DNA from: Microbacterium sp. W4I4 | GTDB lineage: Bacteria > Actinomycetota > Actinomycetes > Actinomycetales > Microbacteriaceae | Direction of reading: 5' to 3' | DNA: 64,000 bases | NCBI RefSeq assembly: GCF_030816235.1 | Contig: NZ_JAUSXT010000001.1 | Span: 2,232,001 to 2,296,000 of the forward strand | Part shown: one piece after another, positions 8,917 to 17,288 of the stretch | How positions within the stretch are numbered: the stretch's first letter is position 1 | How the letters are laid out: each line of letters opens with the position of its first letter | The notes under the pieces: model-generated | The model's input: the letters and a program-made list of their open reading frames with translations, nothing else | Database searches by the model: none | What the model was told of the DNA's origin: nothing | Program-made: the position numbers and the translations under genes

Positions 8917-9383
8917 CCGGGGAATCGCTGCCGCGCCGGCTCGCACTCGTCAGGCGCGGCGAGACCGAGCCGATGCCGGACGGAAGAGACCGGCTGAGCG
9001 CCGCAGGGCGCCGACAGGTGCTGACCGTGGCGGGCCGGCTCGCGTACAGCCGGTGGTCATGGATCGCCGCGGCGCCGTCCGAGGCGGAGGTCGAGACGGC
9101 CAGGACGATCGGAATCGAGTTCCCGGATGCTCCGCTGCGAGAGTGCGCGGAACTCGGCGAGTACAGCGATCGCGCGTTCGAGACCCTGACGTGGCTGCTG
9201 CGCGCGGAGCAGGGCGATGGCATCCTCGTCGCCGACGAGCGGGTGCTGGGCGATCTGATCGGCCGGCTCTGCGGCATCCGGGAGCCTGGTCTCGCCGACG
9301 GCGCGATGGTGGTGCTGCGCCGGACCGGGTTCGGATGGGAGATCTCCCGCGGGTGCAGCTCCGGCCTGCTGGTGGTCGCATGA
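8913..9383 (+). CDS. Histidine-phosphatase-like protein lacking catalytic histidines
   Basis: 156 residues with the outline of a histidine phosphatase. LALVRRGETE stands where the family has LxRHGET, an R-x-ETA-like helix follows (EAEVETARTIG), and ILVADERVLGDLIG stands where ILVVSHGGVI is expected. Both catalytic His positions are therefore replaced (RHG to RRG, SHG to ADE), so phosphatase activity is unlikely and a binding or structural role is more plausible. It overlaps the genes on both sides by ATGA, so it is translated as part of the operon and is under pressure to stay in frame. Confidence 0.7.
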   Translation: MTGESLPRRLALVRRGETEPMPDGRDRLSAAGRRQVLTVAGRLAYSRWSWIAAAPSEAEVETARTIGIEFPDAPLRECAELGEYSDRAFETLTWLLRAEQGDGILVADERVLGDLIGRLCGIREPGLADGAMVVLRRTGFGWEISRGCSSGLLVVA

Positions 9384-10462
9384 CCCCGGCATCGCGACGT
9401 TTCATCGCGCATCGCGGTGTGCACCTGGGCGGCACGATCGCGGGCGAGAATTCGCTGGAGGCGGTGCGGCTCGCCCGCCGTGCGGGCTTCGCCTGCATCG
9501 AGACCGACACGCGGCTGAGCGCGGACGGCGAGCTCGTCGTCATGCACGACGAGACCCTCAACCGAACGGCGACGGATGCCGCGGGTCGCGAGCTCAGCGA
9601 CCCTGTGCCCGTCCACGAGGTGTCGCTCGCGCGCCTGCGCGCCGACTACCGGTTGAAGGCGCGCGACGCGCAGAACCGCACCCGCATCCCCACCCTCGAG
9701 GAGTACCTGACCGAATGCGCCGCGGCCGGCCTGCTGCCGTTCATCGAGATCAAGCTCATCGATCAGGCGCCGTCCTTCTATCGACGCGTCCTCGATGTCG
9801 CGGACTCGACCCTCGGGCGCGGCGGTTATGTCATGACGTCGAACGGCAACGCCAATCGCCGCATCCGCGGGATGGGTGTTCACGACGTGCCGCTCATGGA
9901 CATCCGGCATCAGGCGTCGACCTTCGAGGACGTCGCGGCGCTCGGCGAGGTCACGGTCGCGATCAGCGCCACCCGGTACGAACGCGAGGAGCACGCCGTT
10001 CACGTCGCGCAGGCACGGGGCCGCGGCCTCGCGACCGAGTCGCACGCCGATGACCACGGCGTCTTCAGCGTCGCGGACGATCACGGTGTCGATCTCATCT
10101 CCACCGATGTGCTCGCACCGGATCTGCGCGATGACGCGCACGTCATCGCGCACGCGCTGGCGCCAGGTGCGTTCGAGCACAGCGGTCGGGTCGTCGGCGA
10201 TGAGCTGGTCCTTGCCCCTGGGGAGACCGTCGTCCTGCCCGCATCGTGGCCGCAGCCGCGCTTCGGCGGCCTGTTCCTGGCCCTCGAGTTCGCGGGAGCG
10301 GCCGAGGTGCGGCTCGGGCCGCAGCGCTTCTCTCTCGAGAGCGAGCGGCTCCGCCGCACTCGGCACCAGGTGCTTCTCGACGCGGCAACGGCGGCCTTCG
10401 TCCTCACCGCCCTGGGTCCTTGCCGTCTTCGAGGACTCGAGGTCACGGTGGCGGAGTACTGA
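9380..10462 (+). CDS. Glycerophosphodiester phosphodiesterase family protein
   Basis: 360 residues. The GDPD motifs are present: catalytic HRG near residue 10 (FIAHRGVH), ENSLEAV, the metal pair in CIETDTRLSADG, MHDETLNRT and the later Glu in FIEIKLID. GDPDs hydrolyse glycerophosphodiesters to glycerol-3-phosphate and an alcohol. An extra C-terminal segment of about 90 residues (from roughly 270) is beta-rich and not part of the barrel. There is no signal peptide, so it acts in the cytoplasm. It is coupled by ATGA to the degenerate phosphatase. Distant GDPD homologues may act on other phosphodiesters, so the substrate stays open. Confidence 0.85.
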   Translation: MTPASRRFIAHRGVHLGGTIAGENSLEAVRLARRAGFACIETDTRLSADGELVVMHDETLNRTATDAAGRELSDPVPVHEVSLARLRADYRLKARDAQNRTRIPTLEEYLTECAAAGLLPFIEIKLIDQAPSFYRRVLDVADSTLGRGGYVMTSNGNANRRIRGMGVHDVPLMDIRHQASTFEDVAALGEVTVAISATRYEREEHAVHVAQARGRGLATESHADDHGVFSVADDHGVDLISTDVLAPDLRDDAHVIAHALAPGAFEHSGRVVGDELVLAPGETVVLPASWPQPRFGGLFLALEFAGAAEVRLGPQRFSLESERLRRTRHQVLLDAATAAFVLTALGPCRLRGLEVTVAEY

Positions 10463-10478
10463 CCGAGCCGGTTGCTCG

Positions 10479-11057
10479 TCAGGCTGTTCCGATTCCCCGC
10501 ATCATCACCCGCACGGTCTCCTCGACGCGCCTCTTCCCCAGCGGCCTGCCCAGCAGAGCCGCGTAGCTGGCGATCGCGACGAGCTGGTCGGCGACGACCT
10601 CGGCATCCGTGTCCGGCCGCACCTCGCCGGCTTCGACGGCGAGCTCGATCCGGCGGGTGACCCAGTCGCGGATCGGCGCCGCAAGGCGCTCGTTCAGGGC
10701 GGCGCCGAGTTCGGCATCCGTCGCGGTCACCGCGATCAGCGCACGCGCGAGTTCGACGTTGGCAGCGTTGCCCTGCTGATCGGACAGCAGCGAGAACCAC
10801 ACGCGCAGGTCAGCGGCCAGGTCGTCGGTCATCGGCACCTCGGCATCCGCTCCGGGAACGGAACCCTCCAGCAGCGCTTCGCCGAGGATCGCCGCCTTCG
10901 ACGGCCACCAGCGGTAGATGGTCTGCTTGGCGACGCCGGCCTCAGCCGCAAGACCCTCGATCGTCACTGCCGCGTAGCCCTCTGCCGTGAGCGCGCGGCG
11001 CATCGACGACAGGACGGACTGACGAGCTTTCTCACTGCGGGGACGAGGCACGTTCAC
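10479..11057 (-). CDS. TetR-family transcriptional regulator
   Basis: 192 residues. The N-terminal TetR helix-turn-helix is clear (TIEGLAAEAGVAKQTIYRWW, about residues 32-51), followed by a helical ligand-binding domain with a TetR C-terminal signature (FSLLSDQQGNAANVELARAL). GTG at 11057 is used; a GTG at 11051 is an alternative. It diverges from the short-chain dehydrogenase at 11128 across a 70-bp gap holding a nested palindrome, so it very likely represses that gene and itself. The inducer is unknown. Confidence 0.92.
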   Translation of the reverse strand: MNVPRPRSEKARQSVLSSMRRALTAEGYAAVTIEGLAAEAGVAKQTIYRWWPSKAAILGEALLEGSVPGADAEVPMTDDLAADLRVWFSLLSDQQGNAANVELARALIAVTATDAELGAALNERLAAPIRDWVTRRIELAVEAGEVRPDTDAEVVADQLVAIASYAALLGRPLGKRRVEETVRVMMRGIGTA

Positions 11058-11074
11058 AGCCTATTCGGCGTACA

Positions 11075-11114
11075 CTCGAATTAGTAGACGCACCGTTGCG
11101 TTATTGTATTCGAG
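11075..11114. promoter_or_regulatory. Nested dyad, probable TetR operator
   Basis: Two inverted repeats share the same centre (11094.5): outer arms CTCGAAT (11075-11081) and ATTCGAG (11108-11114), inner arms ACGCA (11088-11092) and TGCGT (11097-11101). It fills the 70-bp gap between the divergent TetR and SDR genes. Confidence 0.65.
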
Positions 11115-11127
11115 CAGGGAGACGACC

Positions 11128-12123
11128 ATGGCACTGACCGCACACTCCACCATCGGCGAGTGGCTGAACGACCCGACCGGCGGCGAGCTCGTCAAGGGCC
11201 TGCTGGCGCAGTCCGGAGCGAACCCCGACTCCCTCGCTCCCGTGCTCGGCCTCCCGCTGCAGCAGCTCGTCACCCTCAGCCAGGGTGCGATGCCGCAGAG
11301 CGTCGTCGACGATCTCGTGCGCGCAGCCAACGGCGGAGAGATCCCCGAAGAGGCCGCGACCACCGGCTGGGTCGAGAACATCACCGCAGGTCGCTTCGCC
11401 GGCAGGACCGTGATCGTCACGGGAGCCGCCTCCGGCATCGGCAAGGCCACCGCATCCCGCATCGCCCGCGAGGGTGGCCGGGTGATCGCCGCCGACATCT
11501 CCGCCGACAAGCTCGACGCACTGAAGGCCGAACTCCCCGGCATCGTCACCGTCGCCGGCGACCTCACGACGCAGGACGCCATCGACGCCGTCATCGACGC
11601 CGCGGGCGACCGCATCGACGCCCTCGCCAACGTGGCCGGCATCAACGACGACTTCTCCCCCGCAGGCGAGACGACGGATGCCGTGTGGGACCGCGTCATC
11701 GCGATCAACCTCACCGCGCCTTTCAAGCTCATGCGCGCCGTGCTGCCGATCATGGAGGCCGCCGGCCGCGGCGCCGTGCTCAACGTCGCCAGCGAGGCGG
11801 GCCTGCGCGGCAACGCGTCCGGCAACGCCTACACGGCCAGCAAGCACGGGATCATCGGGGTCACCAAGTCCGCCGCATTCATGTACGGGCCGAAGGGCAT
11901 CCGCGTGAACTCCGTCGCCCCGGGCGGCGTCGCCACCGGCATCCCGATGCCCCCGAACATGTCCGAAGTCGGCTCCGCCCGCCTCGCTCCCTTCCAGCAG
12001 GCCATCCCGTCGCTGGCGACAGCCGAGCACCTGGCCGCCTCGATCACATTCCTGCTCAGTGACGACGCCGTGAACATCAACGGCGCGATCCTGGCATCCG
12101 ACGGCGGGTGGTCGGTGCAGTAG
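11128..12123 (+). CDS. Short-chain dehydrogenase/reductase with N-terminal extension
   Basis: 331 residues, longer than a classical SDR (about 250) because of an 85-residue helical N-terminal extension (GEWLNDPTGGELVKGLLAQ). The SDR core has TGAASGIG for NAD(P), NVAGI, the catalytic Ser in NVASEAG and the Tyr/Lys pair in YTASK. The end carries the usual DGGWSVQ tail. GGGAG lies six bases before the ATG. It is divergent from the TetR regulator, which presumably represses it. Substrate unknown; the extension is seen in a group of actinobacterial SDRs. Confidence 0.9.
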   Translation: MALTAHSTIGEWLNDPTGGELVKGLLAQSGANPDSLAPVLGLPLQQLVTLSQGAMPQSVVDDLVRAANGGEIPEEAATTGWVENITAGRFAGRTVIVTGAASGIGKATASRIAREGGRVIAADISADKLDALKAELPGIVTVAGDLTTQDAIDAVIDAAGDRIDALANVAGINDDFSPAGETTDAVWDRVIAINLTAPFKLMRAVLPIMEAAGRGAVLNVASEAGLRGNASGNAYTASKHGIIGVTKSAAFMYGPKGIRVNSVAPGGVATGIPMPPNMSEVGSARLAPFQQAIPSLATAEHLAASITFLLSDDAVNINGAILASDGGWSVQ

Positions 12124-12159
12124 GCACGATGCTTCGGCCTGGCTGCGCCCGGCGTGCAT

Positions 12160-12223
12160 CCCGGCGTGGATCAGAAGCGCACCTCCACCCGCCCTCCGGG
12201 AGGCGTTTCTGATCCACGCCGGG
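12160..12223. repeat. Intergenic inverted repeat, TGGATCAGAARCG family, copy 1
   Basis: Arms of 21 bp at 12160-12180 and 12203-12223 match with one mismatch. The core TGGATCAGAARCG / CGTTTCTGATCCA recurs at 17409-17458. It occupies most of the 143-bp gap after the SDR gene and could also act as a terminator hairpin. Confidence 0.75.
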
Positions 12224-12266
12224 CCGGCACGCCGCATCCTCAGCCGCCCGCCGTACGCTCGCCTTC

Positions 12267-13938
12267 ATGAGCCTCGCCGACGTCACCACGCCCGCCGAGG
12301 TCGAAGCACTCGCGGGCCGCATCCTCGCCGCGCGCGCCCGCCCGCTGCTGCTGGTGTCGACGGATGCCGATGGCCACCTGCTGTTCGACGTCGGCCGCCT
12401 GCGTTCCGAGCTCGACGGCATCGCCGAGGTCGTCACGATCGCGACCGGCACCGCCACCCATGTGCTCGAGCAGCTGCTCCCGCCCAAGTCGCACGTGTTC
12501 GGCGGGGCCGCCCGCTCCTACCCAGGGGACTTCGGCCGTGACCCCGACTGGTCGCGCTCGCACCTGCGCTTTCCCACCCACGCCGATGCCGACGACCTGA
12601 TCAACGATGCGATGGCCCAGACCGGTCGGCGCACCGTGGAATCGGCTCCGGCGCCCAGCATCCGGCGCGTCTCGGGCATCGTCAAGGGCTTCGTCGCCGA
12701 GGGCACCCGCGCGATGGTGCAGCTCGACGACGGCAGCACCGTCACCGCGACCGGCGCTCTCCTGCCGCCCGACATCCCGCTGATGACCGCCCTGGTGGTC
12801 GGCGCGCCCGTGAGCGGCATCATCGACGGCACCGAACTGCACCCCGAGCCGGTCACCCCCGACCTGTCCGTGTACCCCGACGGCGCGGTCACCCTCGCAC
12901 TGGTCGTGAAGGTCACCGACCTCCGGGCGACCGTGCATCTGCATCCGCGGATCGCGATCGTACTGCGCCGGCGCGACGTCGACTCCGAGCAGACACCGGT
13001 CAACGACGTGCTCAGCGTCGGCGACGTCATCCGCGTGCGCGTGCGGCGCGAGCCCGGCCACGAGCTCGCGCTCAGCCATGCCGACGTCGACCCGGCAGCG
13101 CCCGTGCTGCCCGCCCTCGCGGTGGTCGCGGGCGGTGCGCCCTGGCTGAGTGAGGATCGACCGGGGGCACATGAGGCGTCGGATGCCGTCAGCATCGCCG
13201 TCCCGGATGCGGCAGCCTCGCCCGCCTCGCCCCCGCAGTCGGCCGATGCGGCGACCCGCCGGGACGTCGCCATGCTGTCGAGCGAGATCACAGCGATGCG
13301 CGGCGATCTGCTGGCCCTCGCGAACCGGGTCGCCCGTCTGGGTGGGACGCCGGCGAGCCCGGATGCCGAGATCGCCCGACTTCAGGCCGAGAACGAGCAG
13401 CTGCGCACCAAGCTCGCCCAGGAACGGGCCGAACGCGCGAACGCGGAGGCGAAGCTCGCCGAGGCATCGCAGGACCGCCGCGAATCCGGGGCGCGCGCTG
13501 CGCGATGCCCGCCGCGCCGCCGAGCGCTCCCACGTGGACGCGACCGCCGACGGCATCCGCTTCGAGATCGAACGCACCTGGGGCAACCGCACCGCACCCG
13601 GCGAGCGCGCGCTGTGGCCCCTGCGCGAGTACCGCCTCGGCCCGGACTTCATCGAGTCTCTGTCGGCACTCGACGAGAGCCAGCTGAGCAAGGCCGTGCG
13701 CGCATGCGTGGATGCGATCACCGGCCGCGACAAGGAGATCCCCGCCCGCGAACTGCACCGGCTGCGCACCGGTGAGGGCGGCGACGACTCGTTCGTGGTG
13801 CGCGCCGACGGCGCCCGGTGCATGCGCTCGTCGATCGAGCAGAACGCGCCGGGCGCGCGGCGCCTGCACTACTGGGAGCTGCCAGGCGGGGTGATCGAGC
13901 TCAGCCGCGTGGTGCACCACGACGAGATGCGGCCCTAG
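12267..13938 (+). pseudogene. S1/OB-fold-like and coiled-coil protein, broken by one frameshift
   Basis: The first frame runs 12267 to about 13490 and the second from there to 13938. Removing one G from the GGGG run at 13488-13491 joins them (ESG then RALRDARRAAERSH). Visible parts: an N-terminal region with FGGAARSYPGDFG; an S1-like stretch (VSGIVKGFVAEGTRAMVQL); a second S1-like segment (VGDVIRVRVRREPGHELALS); a coiled coil (LQAENEQLRTKLAQERAERA); and a C-terminal domain with WPLREYRLGPDFIESL and RRLHYWELPGGVIELSR. The family is a conserved actinobacterial one I cannot name. A sequencing error in the G run is as likely as a real mutation. The start is the ATG at 12267. Confidence 0.7.
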
Positions 13939-13995
13939 CGGCTGCCGCGAGCATGCCGCAGCGGCGCCGGGTTCCGCCGGCATGCGTCACGCCCC

Positions 13996-14043
13996 AGATG
14001 GAAAATGCTGGCCCCAGGCTCCCCGCGCCCACCTTTTCCATCT
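13996..14043. repeat. 48-bp palindromic element, AGATGGAAAA family, copy 1
   Basis: Ends AGATGGAAAA (13996-14005) and TTTTCCATCT (14034-14043). Three more 48-bp copies lie at 14058, 17286 and 17348. Confidence 0.8.
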
Positions 14044-14057
14044 GCGCGCACCTGGTG

Positions 14058-14105
14058 AGATGGAAGACGCTGGCAAGAGAGGTCTCTCACCAGCGTTTTC
14101 CATCT
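14058..14105. repeat. 48-bp palindromic element, AGATGGAAAA family, copy 2
   Basis: Arms AGATGGAAGACGCTGG and CCAGCGTTTTCCATCT pair over 16 bp with one mismatch. It sits 14 bp after copy 1 in the 213-bp gap between the broken gene at 12267 and the SDR at 14152. The gap holds nothing else recognisable. Confidence 0.8.
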
Positions 14106-14151
14106 GTGCGGACGCCCGAAGCATCCTGAAGCGTTCTGCCGAGTCCCGGGC

Positions 14152-14919
14152 TCAGGCCACGGCGATCGGTTCGGCCACGTTCAGTGCCTCGATGACCTGC
14201 GCCTGGTCTCCGCGGCCCTCCCCGTAACGCAGGAACTTCACCCGCTCCACGAGGATCTCACCCTGCTCGGGCTCTGCCTCGAGAAGGCCCCAGACCTCGT
14301 CGATGTACTCGTCGAGCGGCATCGCCATCGGGTCGTCGCTGTGTCCGGCGACCAGCTCGGTCTGCACCGACGGCGGCACCAGTTCCAGCATCCGCACGCT
14401 CGTGCCGGCCAGCTGCAGGCGCAGCGATTCGGTCAGCATGTGGATCGCGGCCTTGGTCGCGTTGTAGCTCGGCGTCGCGCGCAGCGGCGCGAACGCCAGC
14501 CCCGACGAGACGGTCATGATCGTGGCATCCGGCTGCGCCATCAGCTGGTCCAGGAACGCGGTGATCAGCCGGATCGGCCCGAGCACGTTCGTCGTGACGG
14601 TCGCCTCGGCCGACGCCACCGCGCCGGCGGGCGAGGTCCAGTCCTCGGCATTCATGATGCCCGCCATGGTGATGAGGACGTTCAGATCGGGGTGCTCCGA
14701 GATGACCTGCGCGGCGGCATCCGCGATCGACTGCGCGTCCGCCGTGTCGATCCTGACGGTATCGATGCCCGGATGCTGCGCCGCGACCTGCTCAAGCAGC
14801 TCGGTGCGGCGTCCACCGACGATGACCGTGTTGCCGGCATCATGCAGACGCTGCGCGAGGGCGAGACCGATGCCACTGGTCGCTCCGGGGATGAAGATGG
14901 TGTTTCCGTTGATTCGCAT
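14152..14919 (-). CDS. Short-chain dehydrogenase (DltE-like)
   Basis: 255 residues. The N-terminus MRINGNTIFIPGATSGIGLALAQ contains the TGxxxGIG-type cofactor motif with Pro before Gly (PGATSGIG). The catalytic Ser lies in TVSSGLAF and the Tyr/Lys pair in YNATKAA. The sequence pattern fits the DltE-like cluster of SDRs. ATG 14919 is chosen because the family begins here; the frame continues upstream to 15021 through the divergent promoter. The divergent MmyB-type regulator at 15020 is the usual partner of this kind of SDR and probably controls it. Confidence 0.9.
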   Translation of the reverse strand: MRINGNTIFIPGATSGIGLALAQRLHDAGNTVIVGGRRTELLEQVAAQHPGIDTVRIDTADAQSIADAAAQVISEHPDLNVLITMAGIMNAEDWTSPAGAVASAEATVTTNVLGPIRLITAFLDQLMAQPDATIMTVSSGLAFAPLRATPSYNATKAAIHMLTESLRLQLAGTSVRMLELVPPSVQTELVAGHSDDPMAMPLDEYIDEVWGLLEAEPEQGEILVERVKFLRYGEGRGDQAQVIEALNVAEPIAVA

Positions 14920-14969
14920 GGATCGAGTGTCTTGCCGTGTGCGGAGGCGCGGCAGAGTCCGTTCATCGG

Positions 14970-14984
14970 GGGATCGGCGATCCC
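14970..14984. promoter_or_regulatory. 15-bp perfect palindrome in the SDR/MmyB divergent region
   Basis: GGGATCG-G-CGATCCC is a perfect 7-1-7 palindrome midway between the divergent starts at 14919 and 15020. It is a good candidate operator for the regulator at 15020. Confidence 0.5.
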
Positions 14985-15019
14985 TGGATGCCGCGGCGGC
15001 GGGCGCGCATGATGGGTAC

Positions 15020-15877
15020 ATGGACCGTCAAGCACTCGCCGACTTCCTGCGTCGGCACCGCGAGCAGCTGCAGCCCGGAGACGTCGGACTGTCCACCGGC
15101 GTGCGCCGACGCGCACCGGGCCTGCGCCGCGAAGAGGTCGCGCAGTTGGCCCTGATGTCCACCGACTACTACACGCGGCTCGAGCAGCAGCGGGGTCCGC
15201 AGCCCAGCACGCAGATGCTCGCCTCGATCGCCCGCGCGCTGCGACTCACCGCCGACGAGCGCGATTACCTGTACCGGATGGCCGGGCACGCGGTGCCCGA
15301 TCGCATCGCCGCATCCGAACACGTCGCGCCCGCCCTGCAGCGCGTGTTCGCCCGACTGACCGACACGCCCGCACTGATCATCTCGAACCTCGGCGAGACG
15401 CTGCTGCAGAACGCGCTGGCCGCCGCGCTCCTCGGCGACCACGTCGGCGCTGCGGGACTTGAGCGCTACGAGCCCTACCGCTGGTTCATGCATCCCGACG
15501 AGGCCCGATCCCACTATCCGCGCGAGGACCACGCCCGCAACAGCCGCGCACAGGTCGCCGGGCTCCGCGCGGCCTACGCCACGACGGGCGCGCGATCGCA
15601 GACCGGGATGCTGGTGGCCGAACTATCACGGCACAGCTCGGAGTTCCGCGAGCTGTGGGAGCGGCAGGAGGTCGCCCAGCGCTTCGCGGACCACAAGATC
15701 CTGCTGCACCCCGAGGTCGGCGCGATCGAAGTCGACTGCCAGGTGCTGTTCACCGAGGACCGCGGGCAGGCACTGCTCGTCCTGACCCCCGCCCCGCGCA
15801 GCGAGGCGGAGGAGAAGCTCCGACTGCTCAGTGTGCTCGGCGCGCAGCGCTTCAGCGCGCCCGCCGAGCGGCCCTGA
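15020..15877 (+). CDS. XRE/MmyB-type helix-turn-helix regulator
   Basis: 285 residues. The N-terminal half has the signature of the actinobacterial XRE group with an MmyB-like ligand domain: LADFLRRHREQLQPGDVGL, RRAPGLRREEVAQLALMSTDYYTRLEQQRG and ADERDYLYRMAG. The C-terminal PAS-like domain contains NLGETLLQNALAAALLG and ends in LLSVLGAQRF. The family usually regulates an adjacent divergent oxidoreductase, as here (SDR at 14152). ATG at 15020. The domain may bind a fatty acid or similar hydrophobic ligand; that is family knowledge, not shown here. Confidence 0.92.
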   Translation: MDRQALADFLRRHREQLQPGDVGLSTGVRRRAPGLRREEVAQLALMSTDYYTRLEQQRGPQPSTQMLASIARALRLTADERDYLYRMAGHAVPDRIAASEHVAPALQRVFARLTDTPALIISNLGETLLQNALAAALLGDHVGAAGLERYEPYRWFMHPDEARSHYPREDHARNSRAQVAGLRAAYATTGARSQTGMLVAELSRHSSEFRELWERQEVAQRFADHKILLHPEVGAIEVDCQVLFTEDRGQALLVLTPAPRSEAEEKLRLLSVLGAQRFSAPAERP

Positions 15878-15953
15878 GGCATCTTCGCCCCGCAGCATCC
15901 GCCCCCGCAGCATCCGCCCCGCCCGCGGATCGACACGCAAGGGGGCCGGCCGC

Positions 15954-16568
15954 TCACAGCTCGACCGCGCCGAACCTCTCCGATGAAGCGACCTGCTGCG
16001 CCACCCGCCGCAGCGCCAGCAGAAGCGACTCGGGGAGAACCGAGCCCAGAACGACGTACCGCACGGCATCCTCAGGCGACGTGGTGGGGACACCGGCGAT
16101 CTCGGCATCCGCGATCTCCCGCATCCCCTTCAGGTACGCCGGCATGACCTCGCGCGGCACGTCGAAGCCCGCGGAACGCAGACCGTCGAGTGCCCGGGCG
16201 ACGCCGTGCAGCACCGCGTCGTCGCACATGCCGCGCTTCCACCCGAGACCCGCGACCAGTTCCTCGGCGGCGGTCAGGTCGAGCGAGTCATCGGCGGGCG
16301 GGGTGATGGCCGCGTGCGCCGAACCGAGCAGCTGGTGTCCACTCGTCGGTGGGTGATCGAGCGTCTCCAGCACCCGACGGACTTCGGCGATGCTCACACC
16401 CGCCGCGACGAGCGCCCGGATGACGCCGAGTCGCTGCACGTGCGCCTCGCCGTAGGAGGCCTGCGTCGGCGCAGTGCGCGCACCCTCCGGAAGCAGCCGC
16501 TCCCGCAGGTAGTACTTGATCGTCGGGACCGGAGTGCCCGTTCGTGCCGAAAGCTCTGAGATCTTCAT
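15954..16568 (-). CDS. MerR-family transcriptional regulator
   Basis: 204 residues. The N-terminal MerR helix-turn-helix is typical: MKISELSARTGTPVPTIKYYLRERLLPEG, then QASYGEAHVQRLGVIRALVAAGVSIAEVR. The C-terminal helical domain is unassigned and has a single Cys (GMCDDA), so a metal sensor is not implied. ATG 16568 is used because AAGGGG lies five bases before it; a GTG at 16574 is less well placed. It is divergent from the DUF4188 gene. The gap holds two identical-pattern dyads positioned exactly as MerR operators. Confidence 0.92.
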   Translation of the reverse strand: MKISELSARTGTPVPTIKYYLRERLLPEGARTAPTQASYGEAHVQRLGVIRALVAAGVSIAEVRRVLETLDHPPTSGHQLLGSAHAAITPPADDSLDLTAAEELVAGLGWKRGMCDDAVLHGVARALDGLRSAGFDVPREVMPAYLKGMREIADAEIAGVPTTSPEDAVRYVVLGSVLPESLLLALRRVAQQVASSERFGAVEL

Positions 16569-16577
16569 GCCCACCCC

Positions 16578-16622
16578 TTGACATCGATAGTACTGCTATC
16601 CATTATGGATAGTGTCGCTATC
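16578..16622. promoter_or_regulatory. Divergent MerR-type promoter pair with two GATAG-N5-CTATC operators
   Basis: For the rightward gene, TTGACA (16578-16583), a 17-bp spacer and CATTAT (16601-16606). The spacer ends in GATAG-TACTG-CTATC (16586-16600), a 5-5-5 dyad. On the other strand CATAAT (16607-16602) is the likely -10, and the second dyad GATAG-TGTCG-CTATC (16608-16622) lies directly upstream of it. A dyad between -35 and -10 is the hallmark of MerR activation. Confidence 0.75.
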
Positions 16623-16640
16623 TAGTCATCGGAGGATGCC

Positions 16641-17136
16641 ATGTCTCAAGTCGTCACGGGTCGAATGACCCACCAGCACGAGGGCGAACTCGTCGTCTTC
16701 CACATCGGAATGCAGATCAATCGCTGGTGGCGGCCCGATCTGTGGCTGCCGGCGTTCCTCGCCATGCCCCGGATGCTGCGCGAGCTGTCCACCGACAAGG
16801 AGTCCGGCTTCCTCGGGTACGAACTCCTCTTCGGCCGGGGCGGCCCGTACGTCGTGCAGTACTGGTCGTCCATCGACCAGCTGTACGCGTACGCCTCGGC
16901 ACCCTCGCAGGAGCACCGGCCGGCATGGACCGCGTTCAACCGGGCCGCCCACAAGGCGCCCGGAGCCGTCGGGGTCTGGCACGAGACGTTTCCTCGTCGA
17001 GCGAGCCGAGAGCGTCTACGTGTCGACCCGGTCGATGGGACTGGCCGATGCGACGGCGCTCGTGGAGGTCGGACACCGCGGCGACCGCGCCCGGCAGCGC
17101 TACGAGAGCGGGCGCACCGCCGGTTCAGCATCCTGA
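16641..17136 (+). pseudogene. DUF4188-domain protein, frameshifted
   Basis: The first 117 residues fit DUF4188 proteins closely (HIGMQINRWWRPDLWLPAFL, AMPRMLRELSTDKESGFLGY, VQYWSSIDQLYAYA, WTAFNRAAHK, VGVWHETF). After HETF the frame is lost. Dropping one T from TTT at 16989-16991 restores LVERAESVYVSTRSMGLADA and a stop at 17134-17136, giving about 164 residues, the normal length. It is either a recent mutation or a sequencing error. The MerR regulator opposite probably controls it. The family's role is unknown; the domain resembles small heme- or monooxygenase-like folds (inference). Confidence 0.8.
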
Positions 17137-17176
17137 CGCCGGCCGGATGCGGGACGCCCTCACCGGCATCCGGCCG

Positions 17177-17288
17177 CACCCGTCCGCACAGGCACCCGTC
17201 CGAACCCGCACCCGTCCGAACCCGCACCCGTCCGCACAGGCACCCGTCCGCACCCGCACCCGTCCGCACCCGCACCCGTCCGCACAGA
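17177..17288. repeat. Tandem repeat, seven 16-bp units
   Basis: Seven consecutive 16-bp units of consensus CACCCGTCCGMACMSG start at 17177, 17193, 17209, 17225, 17241, 17257 and 17273. They alternate between endings ACAGG and ACCCG. Sixteen is not a multiple of three and no gene covers them. The last unit runs into the palindrome at 17286. The 420-bp gap 17137-17557 is made of this array plus three palindromic elements. Confidence 0.85.

Noticed and set aside
8513..10366. A 617-codon minus-strand frame opposite the GDPD gene
   Set aside because: Shadow of the FAD oxidoreductase, degenerate phosphatase and GDPD genes, which have clear motifs and ATGA coupling.
17177..17288. Considered as a CRISPR array
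   Set aside because: Units are contiguous 16-mers with no unique spacers, so this is a simple tandem repeat.
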